Assembly: GCA_949752735.1 (NCBI GenBank)
Contig: OX457039.1
Coordinates: 29,850,786 to 29,914,785, forward strand
Direction: 5' to 3'
Source of the DNA: Lumbricus terrestris
Taxonomy: Eukaryota; Annelida; Clitellata; Crassiclitellata; Lumbricidae
Length of the DNA stretch: 64,000 bases
The notes beneath the pieces are model-generated. The model ran no database searches. It was not told the DNA's origin and saw nothing but the letters and a program-made list of their open reading frames with translations. Position numbers and translations under genes: made by a program. This document shows, in pieces, positions 23,847-35,637 of this stretch; position 1 is the first letter of the stretch; the number at the start of each line of letters is the position of its first letter.

Positions 23847-24726
23847 GGTATGGCGACGTTGAGCATTTTAGCCAGACTATAGCCTAATATATATGAGGCA
23901 GATGACAAAAGAAGAAGAAGAAAGCCTGTGCATCTTTCTGACATATTGTTATTATTGCTAAGCTATTAATAGCACCAATGAATAAGAAGTAGGGGCTATG
24001 TGACATCACGCCTTTGTGTGACGTCATAATATAATTGAAAGAGGCTGCTCGACATTTCAAAGCAAAGGATTTCCTCTATAATTAATTCACGTAAAATTAT
24101 TGCTTTCGACGTTTTCGATTTTATTACAGCGACACTGGACTTTATAATAATAATATCCTCCTTCGATTTGCTCATCGTTTACCGACAAAACGGTTCGTGT
24201 TTCTTGCAGTAGCCTATCGACGTTTGGGTTGAATGGGTTCTATTGAGTAATGGTAGCAACACCATTGGCAGAAACACCATTGGCGTGGAGAGCAGAACAT
24301 ATTATTATTGTAATTATTTTAGTTTTATTTCATACTGACACAACGAAGAATGATTACAAATAATAGTATGACGGAAGATCACAAATTATTACAGGAATCG
24401 AATTTAACTGTCGTCAGCCAACAGGGCGTCCATCACGTCCTATTACTCATTTCACCGTCGCCACCTACCGATTCGAAGGTTCAGTGGACCTTGGCGGGAA
24501 GCGATCTCCTTTGTCTGTGCGCTTTTAGTGCCAGAGTGTTGACCATTACCAATGTGTATTTTGGAAGATAAATTTATGGTAATTTACCATAAATTTATCT
24601 TCCAAAATAGGTAACATCAAGAATAAGAAGCAGGCTCGAATCTCGTTGCCCTCCAAAAGAACCACTCGGGTTGTTATTCGCTAGAGGGCGATAGTACACT
24701 GATTATTATTAGAACGCGGTTGGTTA
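23847..24726 (+). repeat. Diverged duplicated locus, copy 2
   Basis: Collinear with copy 1 (see 19480-21530) from GGTATGGCGACGTTGAGC through GAGGGCGATAGTA. It then continues after the insertion at 24727-26663 with TTATTGC.TGGC and TCAAATTCGG.TCCT near 26712-26750. Unlike copy 1 it has a new inverted repeat at 24557-24609. Confidence 0.85.
24557..24609. repeat. Perfect 24-bp inverted repeat, 5-base loop
   Basis: Left arm 24557-24580 starts TATTTTGGAAGATAAATT. The right arm 24586-24609 is its exact complement, with loop AATTT. Copy 1 (about 21360-21390) has only the right-arm sequence (CCTTCCAAAATAGATAAC), so the left arm was added in this copy. Confidence 0.9.
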
Positions 24727-26663
24727 TGTGGCGTCCGACCCTCAGCAGACAACGCCTGCGCCGCTTCCCTCTTGCCGTCGGCCGCAAACGCCTCTGAATG
24801 ACCGGGTCGGTCTTCCTCGGTGGCCCCTGCACCATCAAGAGTCTCTGACAGCCCAAGACCCGAGAGACCCGCGCTCTTACCAGGATTGCCTGGATCTCCC
24901 GAGTCGCTGTCTGCGCCGTGCGCGCCGTTGTCGCTTTCACTGGCGGTCGAAGAAGCCCCTGACACCGACGCCTGCGACCGGGTGTGCAGCGCCGTATCGT
25001 CGGACCCGCTCTCTGCCGAGTCCGCGGTCGCCGAGTAGGCGACGTCCTGAGATGGAGGATGGCCGACTCCCAACACAGGGTCCGTTGTCCCACCGGCAGA
25101 GCGGCCTCGCCGTGCGCCACCCGTCGCGCCTTCGGTCCTTGTCTTCTTGCCCTGTTCGTCTTTACTCTTGCGTACCATGCTGCACCGGGCAGCCACCGAG
25201 CCCTCGCCACCGACGGGGACTACTGAGCGCATGCCCTTTCCCGGCAACCAAAGTGCCTGAAACCAGGACCAATCCAACGGCCCCAGGCCGAGGATGCGCC
25301 ACGACCGTGTTCTCATTTCGGTAACAGTGAATTCCACGGAGAGACGGCTCACGCTGCTCACACGCTACCGGGCAGAGTCGAGCTGAAGACCGGCAGCAAT
25401 CGAGACCGGCAGCGGCCGAACTCCCGACTTTAACACTTAGCCTGTCCACGGAACACGCACCGCCGCCGTGTACCAAGTACGCGGTGCGCTTCCCGAGTGC
25501 TCGCCTCACTCGTCCCACGTCCAACGGCAACAACCGGCGCCTCACCGAGACTTAGCGTTCTCGGGCGCTCGGAAGAGCGTCGTGGTGGATGCTGGTCGGT
25601 TCACGGGAAACGGAGGAAAAAAATAAAAGACCTGGCGGTCTTGGGGAACAGGTATCGGGTAGCCCCGTCTCCGAAGAGACTTATTTATTGTCGCTATATT
25701 CTACTGGCGCCGTTCGCCCTAACTCAGCAGTTACGGACCTCAGGTAAAAACCCTCGATAACACTTGGTCTTTACTCTCAAAATTTACTCTGCTTCCCACG
25801 CTCCTAGTTTGCTAAGGCCACAAACTATCCTCTACCCGAGGGGAGCGGTAACTCTCTACTGTACCAATATATATTACCCGAAAAACTTGGTGCCCCTGCT
25901 TTACTAATTCGAACGTATATCACCGACACGTCGGCTTCATGCGCACCCGTGGAGTCACCACTCTCCACTACAGAAGACCCGTAACCTTCACGTTACGCTC
26001 AAAAGACTCTCAACGATCGCCAAGACGGCAGGATCGTGAATGCAACACGTAGCTTCCCTGGCAGGTAGGAGCCCAACCCAAGCCCTGCAGAATCACTAAC
26101 ACGTGTAGCCAAACGGTAACCGGATACTTCACCAGGGGATTTCACCCTATGCAACTGTAACACTTCCGCAGACCAACGGAGCTGCAGCGTCTCCGGCCTA
26201 GTAACCCGTACCCCTGAAACAGAAGATTGAACCCCGAGAGATCGATGACAGAGTGACGAACCCCGACAGATCATCTACCCGAGCTCTCACAACCGCGTAT
26301 ATCAGGATCGCCCAATTATGTTCGAATGGCCAATGCCAATCATGTAGAGACAGTCGAACACAACCGATTTAACTATGAACGAATTCACGAACACAGTACG
26401 TATGGAGTAGTCGGCAACTACTCCACGTTATAAGCAACGCACCGTGTGGCAGGCTTTATTCCACCGGCAACACTCTATGCTTTGGCTTAAAAGCCCCCAT
26501 CGGTCTTCCGTATACAATGACCGAAACCTAAATTTTAACGAAACCGGTTTCAGTTTCTTTTCTACTAAGCCAAATGGCTACCTAACGAGAGTCAGGGTTA
26601 CTCCCGCCATTTACCCAACAAGTGATATTTTACGTGTACTTGCCTTGTGGCCTGTCCGCCACA
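24727..26663 (-). mobile_element. 1.94-kb TG...CA element, probable solo LTR
   Basis: The insertion begins TGTGGCG (24727) and ends CGCCACA (26663). GTTA lies on both sides (24723-24726 and 26664-26667). The paralogous locus is uninterrupted here. Short TG/CA inverted ends with a 4-bp duplication fit a long terminal repeat, and the minus-strand reading has a polyadenylation-type AATAAAG (plus 26454-26460). The left half is GC-rich and holds a 226-codon minus ORF (24681-25361) of low-complexity Gly/Ser/Asp residues with MVRKSKDEQGKK inside. It overruns the element end, so I do not call it a gene. Alternatives are a truncated retroelement 5' end (LTR plus leader) or a non-autonomous DNA element. 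No reverse transcriptase, protease or integrase is present. Confidence 0.45.
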
Positions 26664-26825
26664 GTTATACCCCATATATTATGTAATATACTATATGTGG
26701 TTATACCGTTATTGCTTGGCCTTTGTATACAGTCAAATTCGGCTCCTATCGCGCTCTGCATGCGTCGTAGCGATCGTTTTATTGTAACAATCTCTGACCG
26801 ACTTCTTTGCAGTCGTTATGTCATT

Positions 26826-26850
26826 GCTTATTAAACAAAATTTAATAAGC
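26826..26850. repeat. 10-bp perfect inverted repeat
   Basis: GCTTATTAAA, loop CAAAA, TTTAATAAGC. Confidence 0.7.
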
Positions 26851-26891
26851 TATACATGTATGTGACGATTATCATTTTAGTCAACGAGAGC

Positions 26892-27178
26892 CAAGGGCGG
26901 ATACAGAAATTTTCGAAGGGCGGGGGCCAAAATTTTCGGTGATCTTTGCACCTTTTTTCGTTCTTTGTCGTCGTTTGGTCGAAATGTCTGGAAAATAATA
27001 ACTGATGACCTTTTTTAGTTATCAGTCATCTGGTCGACGTAATCTCTGCAAGCAATGAAATAATATGCTATGACCTCTCTAGTCTCTACTTTTCTCTCCC
27101 GCTGCTTGTTGAAACCAAATGGGGGGCCACGTCTTATGCACTTTTGAAATGGGGGGGGCATGGCCAGATTGGTCCCCT
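26892..27178 (+). mobile_element. hAT-like MITE related to 19746-20065
   Basis: The left end CAAGGGCGGATACAGAAATT is close to CAGGGGCGGATGCAGAAATT of the other copy. The right end is GTCCCCTG. Flanks ACGAGAGC (26884-26891) and GCGAGAGC (27179-27186) match at 7 of 8. Contains GATGACCTTTTTTAGTTATC at 27004. Confidence 0.65.
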
Positions 27179-27850
27179 GGCGAGAGCGATGTTCGGAATC
27201 TTGCGTTTTTATACAGCGTAAGTTTGTTCTCATGTTTTTGTTGATCTAAACCTGTTAAAATATGTTGAAATAGTTGAAGGTGCTGCCTATTTGAAGCTTT
27301 TGGATCGCTCTGCAGTGCCCACAACTTGACTGAACGGGTTTTTAAGATATCTGTATGAGATGTGATATATTTTCTTTAGTTGCAAGATCTACCGATCGAG
27401 ATACCTGAATGTATCCTTGTTAAAGCCGTATCTTTGGAAGTGACGGATATATGAAGATGTCCAAAGCTGACTAGAAAGAAGCAACTGATCCGGTGACAAG
27501 ACGACTTAGAGCGTCTGTTCGCAATGGATCATTAGCCTTACGACCAACTTTCTTCTAAAATGAAGTAGGCCTACACAGAGCTCTATATGACACTGGTTAG
27601 TTCTTTAAAAACTTACTTTGTTTCATGTGTTCGCTGATCTAAAAGCTGAGGTGACGGTCAACATGTAAGTAATTCATAAGCTACCAATGAGACTTTCATG
27701 GGCTTTCCATATTTGAGTATCATGATCAGTTGGTGTGATAGGTGACTGATCAGGTCTCTCCCTCTTCCCTGGTTCAGATTTAGCCAGGACCAGGCCCTGG
27801 TGCCCAGGGGAGACGACGAGAATGTACGGAATTATTCCCCCTACCATGAA
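27179..27850. other. Unassigned interval
   Basis: No gene or repeat family recognised. Confidence 0.35.
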
Positions 27851-27926
27851 ACTTTCATAGGTGCTAAGTGATAGTGACCTCAGCTTAAGAAAGCTGAAGT
27901 CGCTAGCACTTTGCACCTATGGAAGT
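27851..27926. repeat. 36-bp imperfect hairpin, 4-base loop
   Basis: Arms 27851-27886 and 27891-27926 pair at 31 of 36 positions around loop AAGA, with mismatches spread along the stem. It is older-looking than the other foldbacks here. It has a pre-miRNA-like arm length but an unusually short loop. Confidence 0.75.
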
Positions 27927-28310
27927 CTGGGAATAAAAGGTCTGCTTATTGCCCAACCCAATCTCACTCTATACCTGTCCTTCCCTCAGTCAGTGTGCTG
28001 TTGATAGCTGAATTGATCGTGGATGAAACAAGGAAACGAAATCTCAAAACAAATGTCCTTTGAGGAGGATGAATTTGAACCTCCCACATCTCGATAGCCA
28101 ATCCAGCACAGAAACCAATGAGAGGCGCCCTTTCCTCGGCTTGGCTGCAAGCAATGCTTAAAGTGAGAACGGCCCACTGCTCTTCAGATTCTTTCTTGCC
28201 TTCCAATAATACTGGGATTGTATATTAAAGCGTATATTATACACTTTTCGGCGTTCCCACTGCTTACCGAAACCACTCTAACCACTGGCTATGTAGTGCA
28301 TTATACAAAG
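27927..28310. other. Unassigned interval
   Basis: An 80-codon minus ORF (27964-28206) has no recognisable motif. Confidence 0.35.
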
Positions 28311-28357
28311 TCTCATTATTATTACTATTGTTATTGTTATTGTTATTACTATTATTA

Positions 28358-28410
<53 letters not shown>

Positions 28411-28412
28411 TA
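28311..28412 (+). repeat. (ATT)n microsatellite
   Basis: TTATTATTA with TTG and ACT variants at the left side, then pure ATT. Confidence 0.95.
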
Positions 28413-28529
28413 TTTTTAAAATGCCCCGAGGTATTTAAGATCCCTCAGAGATTTTATTACTAACTAGTCTACTTGTTAACAAACCAGCCCAGAATGGCCA
28501 TTATCGTCGATTTCCTGCATGGCTAGCGA

Positions 28530-28895
28530 CATGGGCGGAGACCTAGGGGGGGACAGGGGGGACGGTCCCCCCAAAGAAAGTGATGGGGGGACGGCCCATG
28601 CATTTGCCCCCCCCAATGTTTGAGCGCCAAGACTTTTTTCGGTGGCGAAAATAAAAAATTTCGTCGAATTTTTGGCCCAGACGACTAAAAAAAAAAAGTC
28701 ATCAACTTTTTTGGCGGCGAAAATAGAAATATTTCGTCCAGATTTTGGCCGGATGACTAAAAAAAAAACGTCATCAACTTTTTTGGCGGCGAAAAAAATA
28801 TTTTTTTCCCGAGATTTCGCCTGTCGTCAGAAATTTTTCAGAAAATCTCGCGTCTTTCCGTCCCCCCCAATTCTCGGCCCAGGTCTCCGCCTATG
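28530..28895 (+). mobile_element. 366-bp hAT-like MITE, CATGGGCGGAG ends
   Basis: Ends CATGGGCGGAGACCTAGG and CCCAGGTCTCCGCCTATG are inverted with two differences. The flanks are an exact GCTAGCGA duplication (28522-28529 and 28896-28903). Two foldbacks of the form GAYGAC, A-run, GTCATC sit inside (28680-28703 and 28752-28775). It shares its terminal word with the 152-bp element at 14455 but not its interior, so they are relatives or convergent deletions of one family. The open frame 28642-29160 runs through it and out, and is not a gene. Confidence 0.82.
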
Positions 28896-30060
28896 GCTAG
28901 CGAAAGTGCCTCTAAACGCTACTGCGTTAAACCGTTGTTTTGTAAGCGATAGACGTTGGAATAAAGAGGTTGTTTCCAGTGGGTTCTCCCGTAACGGTGC
29001 AGAGCTTTTGACCCAGATCTTCGTTGTCATTGTACATCTGAATAGCGTCAGGTCAACTGTTGGTCTCCTTCGGCGGATCTGTTTCAGAATAAATTCGCCC
29101 CTGCAGGAGACTATTCTCTTAAATAAAGTATCCGGGGGGGAAAGAATATCTCTGAACTGAAGTCACCACGGGAGACTCTATTTCAACGCGAGATAGGCTG
29201 CAATCATGGCATATTTATACTACACCAGACCAAACCGCAGATTGCTGTGCTAAATTATATTATTTAACGAGAAATTACGTACCCACATTATTAACTATTA
29301 TATAGTATCAGAAAACTTTGTTCCGATACATAGTCTCCGGATGCAGACACTATATATAATTATCAACCAGAGAGACTCTGCTTGGGGATGACTTTGTATC
29401 GTGACACTGGCGTTTTTCACAGTCAGCGACTATTATGCGCTGGCATTGACTACCCCCAGTGGCCCACTTCGAAGAGCAGCACTGTCCATCAAAAGCCATA
29501 AACGAATTAAATGACTTCAAATGCTGCCACAAATCGGATTTCTCGCAGCGCGACTGTCGATACTGCAGCACGCCATGCTTTAAAACTTGTACCAGAAAGA
29601 ACAGATAACATAAAATGAGGTGACCTTGGATAAAAACGTTGGTAAAGAGACATCATCATTAGCATCATCAGTTCCTGACCTCAGCTATTTGACGGTGATT
29701 TGCACGAATAAGTGATGTCCATTGCCCTACATGTAGGTCATTTGTCAAATCCATTTCTCCCTTTAATGTCAGTCCAAGTGATGATATGTACTCATCATCA
29801 TTTTATATTATCTATCCTGCGTAGCCTTGGTCTGCCTTTGTTTCATTCTTCTTCGAATCTTGAATGCAGTGCATTACAGTTTTTATTGATGACGTAGTCG
29901 ATGGGATTTCGTCGAAAATTTAGAAGTTTGCGGATTATTCAAATTTTTCAATTTTTTTGCTCCCCAAAAACAATTACACGTATGTACAAAATGGTTAAGA
30001 TTATAGATGAATGAGTGATTAGATGAACAGAGAGTTGGAATTATGCAAAACTAAGCTTAT
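28896..30060. other. Unassigned interval
   Basis: No feature recognised beyond short motif-free ORFs. Confidence 0.35.
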
Positions 30061-30850
30061 GTAGAGCAATGTTGGATGAAGGAAGGGGAGGCATTGCGGA
30101 AAGATATATTGAGATGTTCAGATGGTCGCAGTATACTCCATGGTAAATGCTTTTTAATTTGAAAAAGTGCACTCAGTGATGCATATGGGAAAGAGAAACA
30201 ATGAGATTTCATATTTGAAATGGAAGGTTGAAATGGAAGGTACCGTATATTGAAAGTGAATGAGGAAGAAAGGGACTTGGGTGAGATTTTGCGAATACGT
30301 ACAAATCCTTCAAGGCAATGTCCTGAAGCATAAAATAGGCTAGCCCAGCTGTGGAAGTGATAAGAAGGACAATTGACGTAAGAGACAACACAATACTCAG
30401 GCCGTACAAAGCACTTGTTAGGCCGCAGTAGAAATACTGTATACGACATTGAACAACTGGTCAACTGGAACAAGTACAACAAGGAGCAACAAACAATGAT
30501 TTGTGGCTACAAAGTGTTGAGCTAAGAAGAAAGCTGAAAAAGGTGTGGACTATAGCAGCAGTGGAGAAAAATAGGAGCAGAGGAGATAGATTATCATTGG
30601 AAGGGAAGCACTGTAGTTGGAGTGATTATGAATTAGCACCAAACATGGCAACTCGCGAACAGAGGTATAAATTATTAAAGAAGCCAAATGGAGGATTAGG
30701 GCTGACGTTCCTCAGTGCAGGAGTTATGGACTCGTTGAATGGTTTGGATGACAGTGCTGTCTCAGTGGACATTTGTCACGGTCTTTAACAGGATGCCACG
30801 TAAGCTGCTTTGTAAGGCGCCCTATAGCATGGCTGTGTTACGGCGCCTTA
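30060..30850 (+). pseudogene. LINE reverse transcriptase, 3' remnant
   Basis: Plus-strand pieces in shifting frames match the end of a CR1/L2/Jockey-like non-LTR reverse transcriptase. They are MLFNLKKC and VMHMGKRNNEISYLKW (30150-30225), then ERDLGEIL and NPSRQCPEA (about 30268-30330), then VIRRTIDVRDNTILRPYKAL (30357-30416), then QLEQVQQGATN. The C-terminal region (30501-30788) has RSRGDRLSLEGKH, ELAPNMATREQRYKLLK and FLSAGVMDSLNGLDD, which follow the usual RGD..., FF.LAP..TRGH..KL and FFS.RVID.WN.LP order. In-frame stops and at least one frameshift show it is dead. An ATT tract follows at 30883, a usual 3' end for such elements. The catalytic FADD region lies upstream and is absent. Confidence 0.75.
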
Positions 30851-30869
30851 TAACTTGCCGTAATTATCA

Positions 30870-30896
30870 TTATCACTATCATTATTATTATTATTA

Positions 30897-30941
<45 letters not shown>

Positions 30942-30970
30942 GTTATTATTATTATTATTATTTATTATCA
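30870..30970 (+). repeat. (ATT)n tract at the LINE 3' end
   Basis: TTATCATTATCAC grading into ATT repeats, with one TTTATT break. Confidence 0.93.
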
Positions 30971-31751
30971 GTTTTATTATTACAAAAAATGGCCTATTAA
31001 ACGTTCCAGGTGAAATTGCACTGGCTCCAACACAGACAAACATAACATAACAGATAATATACCGTATTTTAACCTCTTAAAACCCTTGTTATGTTTTTGT
31101 CTTGTTATGTTATGATCTTGACAAGCCTATGTTTCCCTACATTAACTGTGGAATGTGTACTGCCGATTTGAGAGACATTAGCGGTACTCATAAGTCGATG
31201 TCTTTCGCGGTCCTTATCATATAGTATGGTGTGAACAAGAGTCTGCATTTTTCAACTCATGCCGTCGTCAGAAGATCGGTTTCTCCAGTATTTACTGTCA
31301 AAGTCATAGTTCATTCATTTGCCTGTTCCCTTCGTCAAAAGTTTACTGTGGTTGGTCCTCCAATTGGAATTACCTTTCTCCCTATCTATAGATAATGGCT
31401 ATTCGCTTTCACTAATCAGTCTCTCATTCTTCAAGAGCATTTCTCCCTCCACCCTAGAAGTGTTCGTGCATGCTAATAGTGCCTCTGAATAATAGTCATT
31501 ATGCGACAGACGCAATATGAATCTATAGATATATAGGCTATTGTATATTATACGATGCGATCATTGAGTTATGATGTGGGTTGAAGAATTGGATCAGAGG
31601 GCGACAACTGTGTGCTTTGCCTGGGGTGCCATTTGGGCTATTGGGTCAGTCCTGGTCTGAACGTGTTTTCTGAGAACGCCGACATTCTTGATTGAAGTTG
31701 GAATGCGTGCTGAGTAACTTGATGAATATTTGTTTATGAACGTTTCATCAT
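30971..31751. other. Unassigned interval
   Basis: No gene or repeat family recognised. Confidence 0.35.
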
Positions 31752-31840
31752 CAGCAGCAGCAGCAGCGACATCATCTTCTTATTTGCGTTCTTCTTCTTC
31801 CTTCTCTCCCCAGCCTCCTCTTCATCATCTTCTTCTTTGC

Positions 31841-31893
<53 letters not shown>

Positions 31894-32215
31894 CCATCAT
31901 CATCAGCAGCAGCAGCAGCATCAGCAGCATCAGCAGCAGCATCTTCTTAAACGAACGCACATACACCGTCGTATTTAACTGTCGCGTTATGTCGACTGGT
32001 TTTTCAATAAAGCAAATATTATTACTTTCTTCTTCTTCATCATCATCTTCTTCATCTTATTCTTCTTCTCCTTCTTCTCATTCTTCACATCTTCCTCACA
32101 TCCTTATTCTTCACATTCTCCTTCTTTGTTATCTATCCATTCTTCCTCCTCCTAGTCCTCCTCCCCTCCATCTCCTTCCCTCCTCCTCTCGTTCTTCATC
32201 TTTTGCTCTTCCTTA
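31752..32215 (+). repeat. CAG/ATC/TTC trinucleotide cluster
   Basis: CAGCAG at about 31754-31768, pure ATC at 31846-31903, CAGCAGCAT units to about 31950, then TTC/CTCC-rich sequence at 32025-32215. The His-rich and Met-rich ORFs here are artefacts of these tracts. Confidence 0.93.
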
Positions 32216-32277
32216 ATACATCCTGTTGCCATGGAGAGCGTCACTGGCATTCGTCCGCCCCCCCACCCCGACACTCC

Positions 32278-34737
32278 CTCTTCTTCATTTCATCATTCGT
32301 TTAAGACATTTCTCTTCTTCATTTCATCATTCGTTTAAGACATTTCTCTTCTTCATTTCATCATTCGTTTAAGACATTTCTCTTCTTCATTTCATCATTC
32401 GTTTAAGACATTTCTCTTCTTCATTTCATCATTCGTTTAAGACATTTCTCTTCTTCATTTCATCATTCGTTTAAGACATTTCTCTTCTTCATTTCATCAT
32501 TCGTTTAAGACATTTCTCTTCTTCATTTCATCATTCGTTTAAGACATTTCTCTTCTTCATTTCATCATTCGTTTAAGACATTTCTCTTCTTCATTTCATC
32601 ATTCGTTTAAGACATTTCTCTTCTTCATTTCATCATTCGTTTAAGACATTTCTCTTCTTCATTTCATCATTCGCTTAAAAGACATTTCTCTTCTTCATTT
32701 CATCATTCGTTTAAGACATTTCTCTTCTTCATTTCATCATTCGTTTAAGACATTTCTCTTCTTCATTTCATCATTCGTTTAAGACATTTCTCTTCTTCAT
32801 TTCATCATTCGTTTAAGACATTTCTCTTCTTCATTTCATCATTCGTTTAAGACATTTCTCTTCTTCATTTCATCATTCGTTTAAGACATTTCTCTTCTTC
32901 ATTTCATCATTCGTTTAAGACATTTCTCTTCTTCATTTCATCATTCGCTTAAAAGACATTTCTCTTCTTCATTTCATCATTCGTTTAAGACATTTCTCTT
33001 CTTCATTTCATCATTCGTTTAAGACATTTCTCTTCTTCATTTCATCATTCGTTTAAGACATTTCTCTTCTTCATTTCATCATTCGTTTAAGACATTTCTC
33101 TTCTTCATTTCATCATTCGCTTAAGACATTTCTCTTCTTCATTTCATCATTCGTTTAAGACATTTCTCTTCTTCATTTCATCATTCGTTTAAGACATTTC
33201 TCTTCTTCATTTCATCATTCGTTTAAGACATTTCTCTTCTTCATTTCATCATTCGCTTAAGACATTTCTCTTCTTCATTTCATCATTCGTTTAAGACATT
33301 TCTCTTCTTCATTTCATCATTCGTTTAAGACATTTCTCTTCTTCATTTCATCATTCGCTTAAGACATTTCTCTTCTTCATTTCATCATTTGTTTAAGACA
33401 TTTCTCTTCTTCATTTCATCATTCGTTTAAGACATTTCTCTTCTTCATTTCATCATTCGCTTAAGACATTTCTCTTCTTCATTTCATCATTCGTTTAAGA
33501 CATTTCTCTTCTTCATTTCATCATTCGTTTAAGACATTTCTCTTCTTCATTTCATCATTCGTTTAAGACATTTCTCTTCTTCATTTCATCATTCGCTTAA
33601 GACATTTCTCTTCTTCATTTCATCATTCGTTTAAGACATTTCTCTTCTTCATTTCATCATTCGTTTAAGACATTTCTCTTCTTCATTTCATCATTCGCTT
33701 AAGACATTTCTCTTCTTCATTTCATCATTCGTTTAAGACATTTCTCTTCTTCATTTCATCATTCGTTTAAGACATTTCTCTTCTTCATTTCATCATTCGT
33801 TTAAGACATTTCTCTTCTTCATTTCATCATTCGTTTAAGACATTTCTCTTCTTCATTTCATCATTCGTTTAAGACATTTCTCTTCTTCATTTCATCATTC
33901 GCTTAAGACATTTCTCTTCTTCATTTCATCATTCGTTTAAGACATTTCTCTTCTTCATTTCATCATTCGTTTAAGACATTTCTCTTCTTCATTTCATCAT
34001 TCGTTTAAGACATTTCTCTTCTTCATTTCATCATTCGTTTAAGACATTTCTCTTCTTCATTTCATCATTCGTTTAAGACATTTCTCTTCTTCATTTCATC
34101 ATTCGTTTAAGACATTTCTCTTCTTCATTTCATCATTCGTTTAAGACATTTCTCTTCTTCATTTCATCATTCGTTTAAGACATTTCTCTTCTTCATTTCA
34201 TCATTCGCTTAAGACATTTCTCTTCTTCATTTCATCATTCGTTTAAGACATTTTTCTTCTTCATTTCATCATTCGCTTAAGACATTTCTCTTCTTCATTT
34301 CATCATTCGCTTAAGACATTTCTCTTCTTCATTTCATCATTCGTTTAAGACATTTCTCTTCTTCATTTCATCATTCGTTTAAGACATTTCTCTTCTTCAT
34401 TTCATCATTCGCTTAAAAGACATTTCTCTTCTTCATTTCATCATTCGTTTAAGACATTTCTCTTCTTCATTTCATCATTCGTTTAAGACATTTCTCTTCT
34501 TCATTTCATCATTCGTTTAAGACATTTCTCTTCTTCATTTCATCATTCGCTTAGGACATTTCTCTTCTTCATTTCATCATTCGTTTAAGACATTTCTCTT
34601 CTTCATTTCATCATTCGCTTAAGACATTTCTCTTCTTCATTTCATCATTCGTTTAAGACATTTCTCTTCTTCATTTCATCATTCGTTTAAGACATTTCTC
34701 TTCTTCATTTCATTATTCGCTTAAAAGACATTTCTGT
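32278..34737 (+). repeat. 34-bp satellite-like array, about 72 copies
   Basis: The unit is TTCGTTTAAGACATTT followed by CTCTTCTTCATTTCATCA, with period 34 confirmed by successive TTCG starts at 32296 and 32330. Copies are nearly identical. Recurrent variants are TTCGCTTAAG, the 36-base TTCGCTTAAAAG, one TTAGGAC and one TTTTTC. TTCGC variants recur mostly at spacings of 102 or 136 bases, which suggests blocks of three or four units are copied together. The array begins in a TTC-rich flank that it may have grown from, and ends at a CATTATTCGC variant. Confidence 0.97.
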
Positions 34738-35153
34738 CGCCAAACACGGGTCGAGTGCGCCTCTGAGTAGAGATCTTCGCGCCATACAACCTTCAATTGA
34801 TTCATTCGCGGAATATCTTAGTAGAGTTATAGGCCTACGACGTGTCGGTCTCCTCATTTAAACTAAGTGCCTATATTATAGGTCTACTACCCTCAGCGTC
34901 GTGTATACTAGGAAAGTCTACAGGAGAGCAACAGGTGGTCTTCAATCCCAAACTTTGTATAACGACTCAGCCTCTGGGCTCATAAAAGCTTCCACTCGCT
35001 TCTTGGCAAGTAAGTAGACCTGATCTGCTACAACGTGCAGTAATGTCGACTGTGGTTTTACTGCGTTTCCAAGTCTGGTTGGAGGAGATGGATTTTGCGG
35101 GGAGATTGTACTTGACAAAGTACGTGTGATGATCAACAGGTTGGTCAACTGAT
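34738..35153. other. Unassigned interval
   Basis: Unique-looking sequence between two arrays. The 126-codon minus ORF (34942-35322) is partly encoded by the next repeat and has no motif. Confidence 0.35.
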
Positions 35154-35275
35154 GAGCAGGAGGGAGCAGTAAGGAGCAAAATGGAGCAGGAGGGAACAAG
35201 AAGGAGCAGGAGAGAGCAGGAGGGAGCAAGAGGGAGCAGGAGGGAGCAAGAGGGAGCAGGAGGTAGACCTTTCTC
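35154..35275 (+). repeat. 10-bp GAGGGAGCAR minisatellite
   Basis: GGAGCAGGAGGGAGCAAGAG repeated with small changes, about a dozen units. Confidence 0.88.
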
Positions 35276-35392
35276 ACAGGCGGAACACTATGTTTGAGTG
35301 CAAAAAGGCCAAATATTATCATGTTTGGCCTTGATTCTGTTTATGCGTCCATGGAGCATGAGCAGCAACTGCTCTTATATTTACACATGACT

Positions 35393-35396
<4 letters not shown>

Positions 35397-35445
<49 letters not shown>
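35397..35445 (+). repeat. (TC)n microsatellite
   Basis: Pure TC run. Confidence 0.95.
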
Positions 35446-35448
<3 letters not shown>

Positions 35449-35637
35449 CTCCTTATATCTATCTGTATCTCTCTAAGACTATCTGTCTATATATATTATA
35501 CTGTATATATTATAAATATATATCCGTATAGTCCATCGATTGCTGTGAGCTGCATTTCTTTGGCATAAAGGCGAATAATTCCAAGCAATTTCATTGACTG
35601 TGCTAAGGCAGTCGTCGTCGTATACGATGCCACCCAC

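Noticed and set aside
23249..23944. ORFs crossing the N gap
   Set aside because: They consist largely of unknown residues. The gap is a placeholder.
24681..25361. 226-codon minus ORF as a gag-like gene
   Set aside because: Low-complexity composition, no zinc knuckle or capsid pattern, overruns the inferred element end, and the plus strand is equally open.
32278..34737. CRISPR-like array (34-bp repeats)
   Set aside because: Units are contiguous with no unique spacers. This is a eukaryotic-type tandem array.
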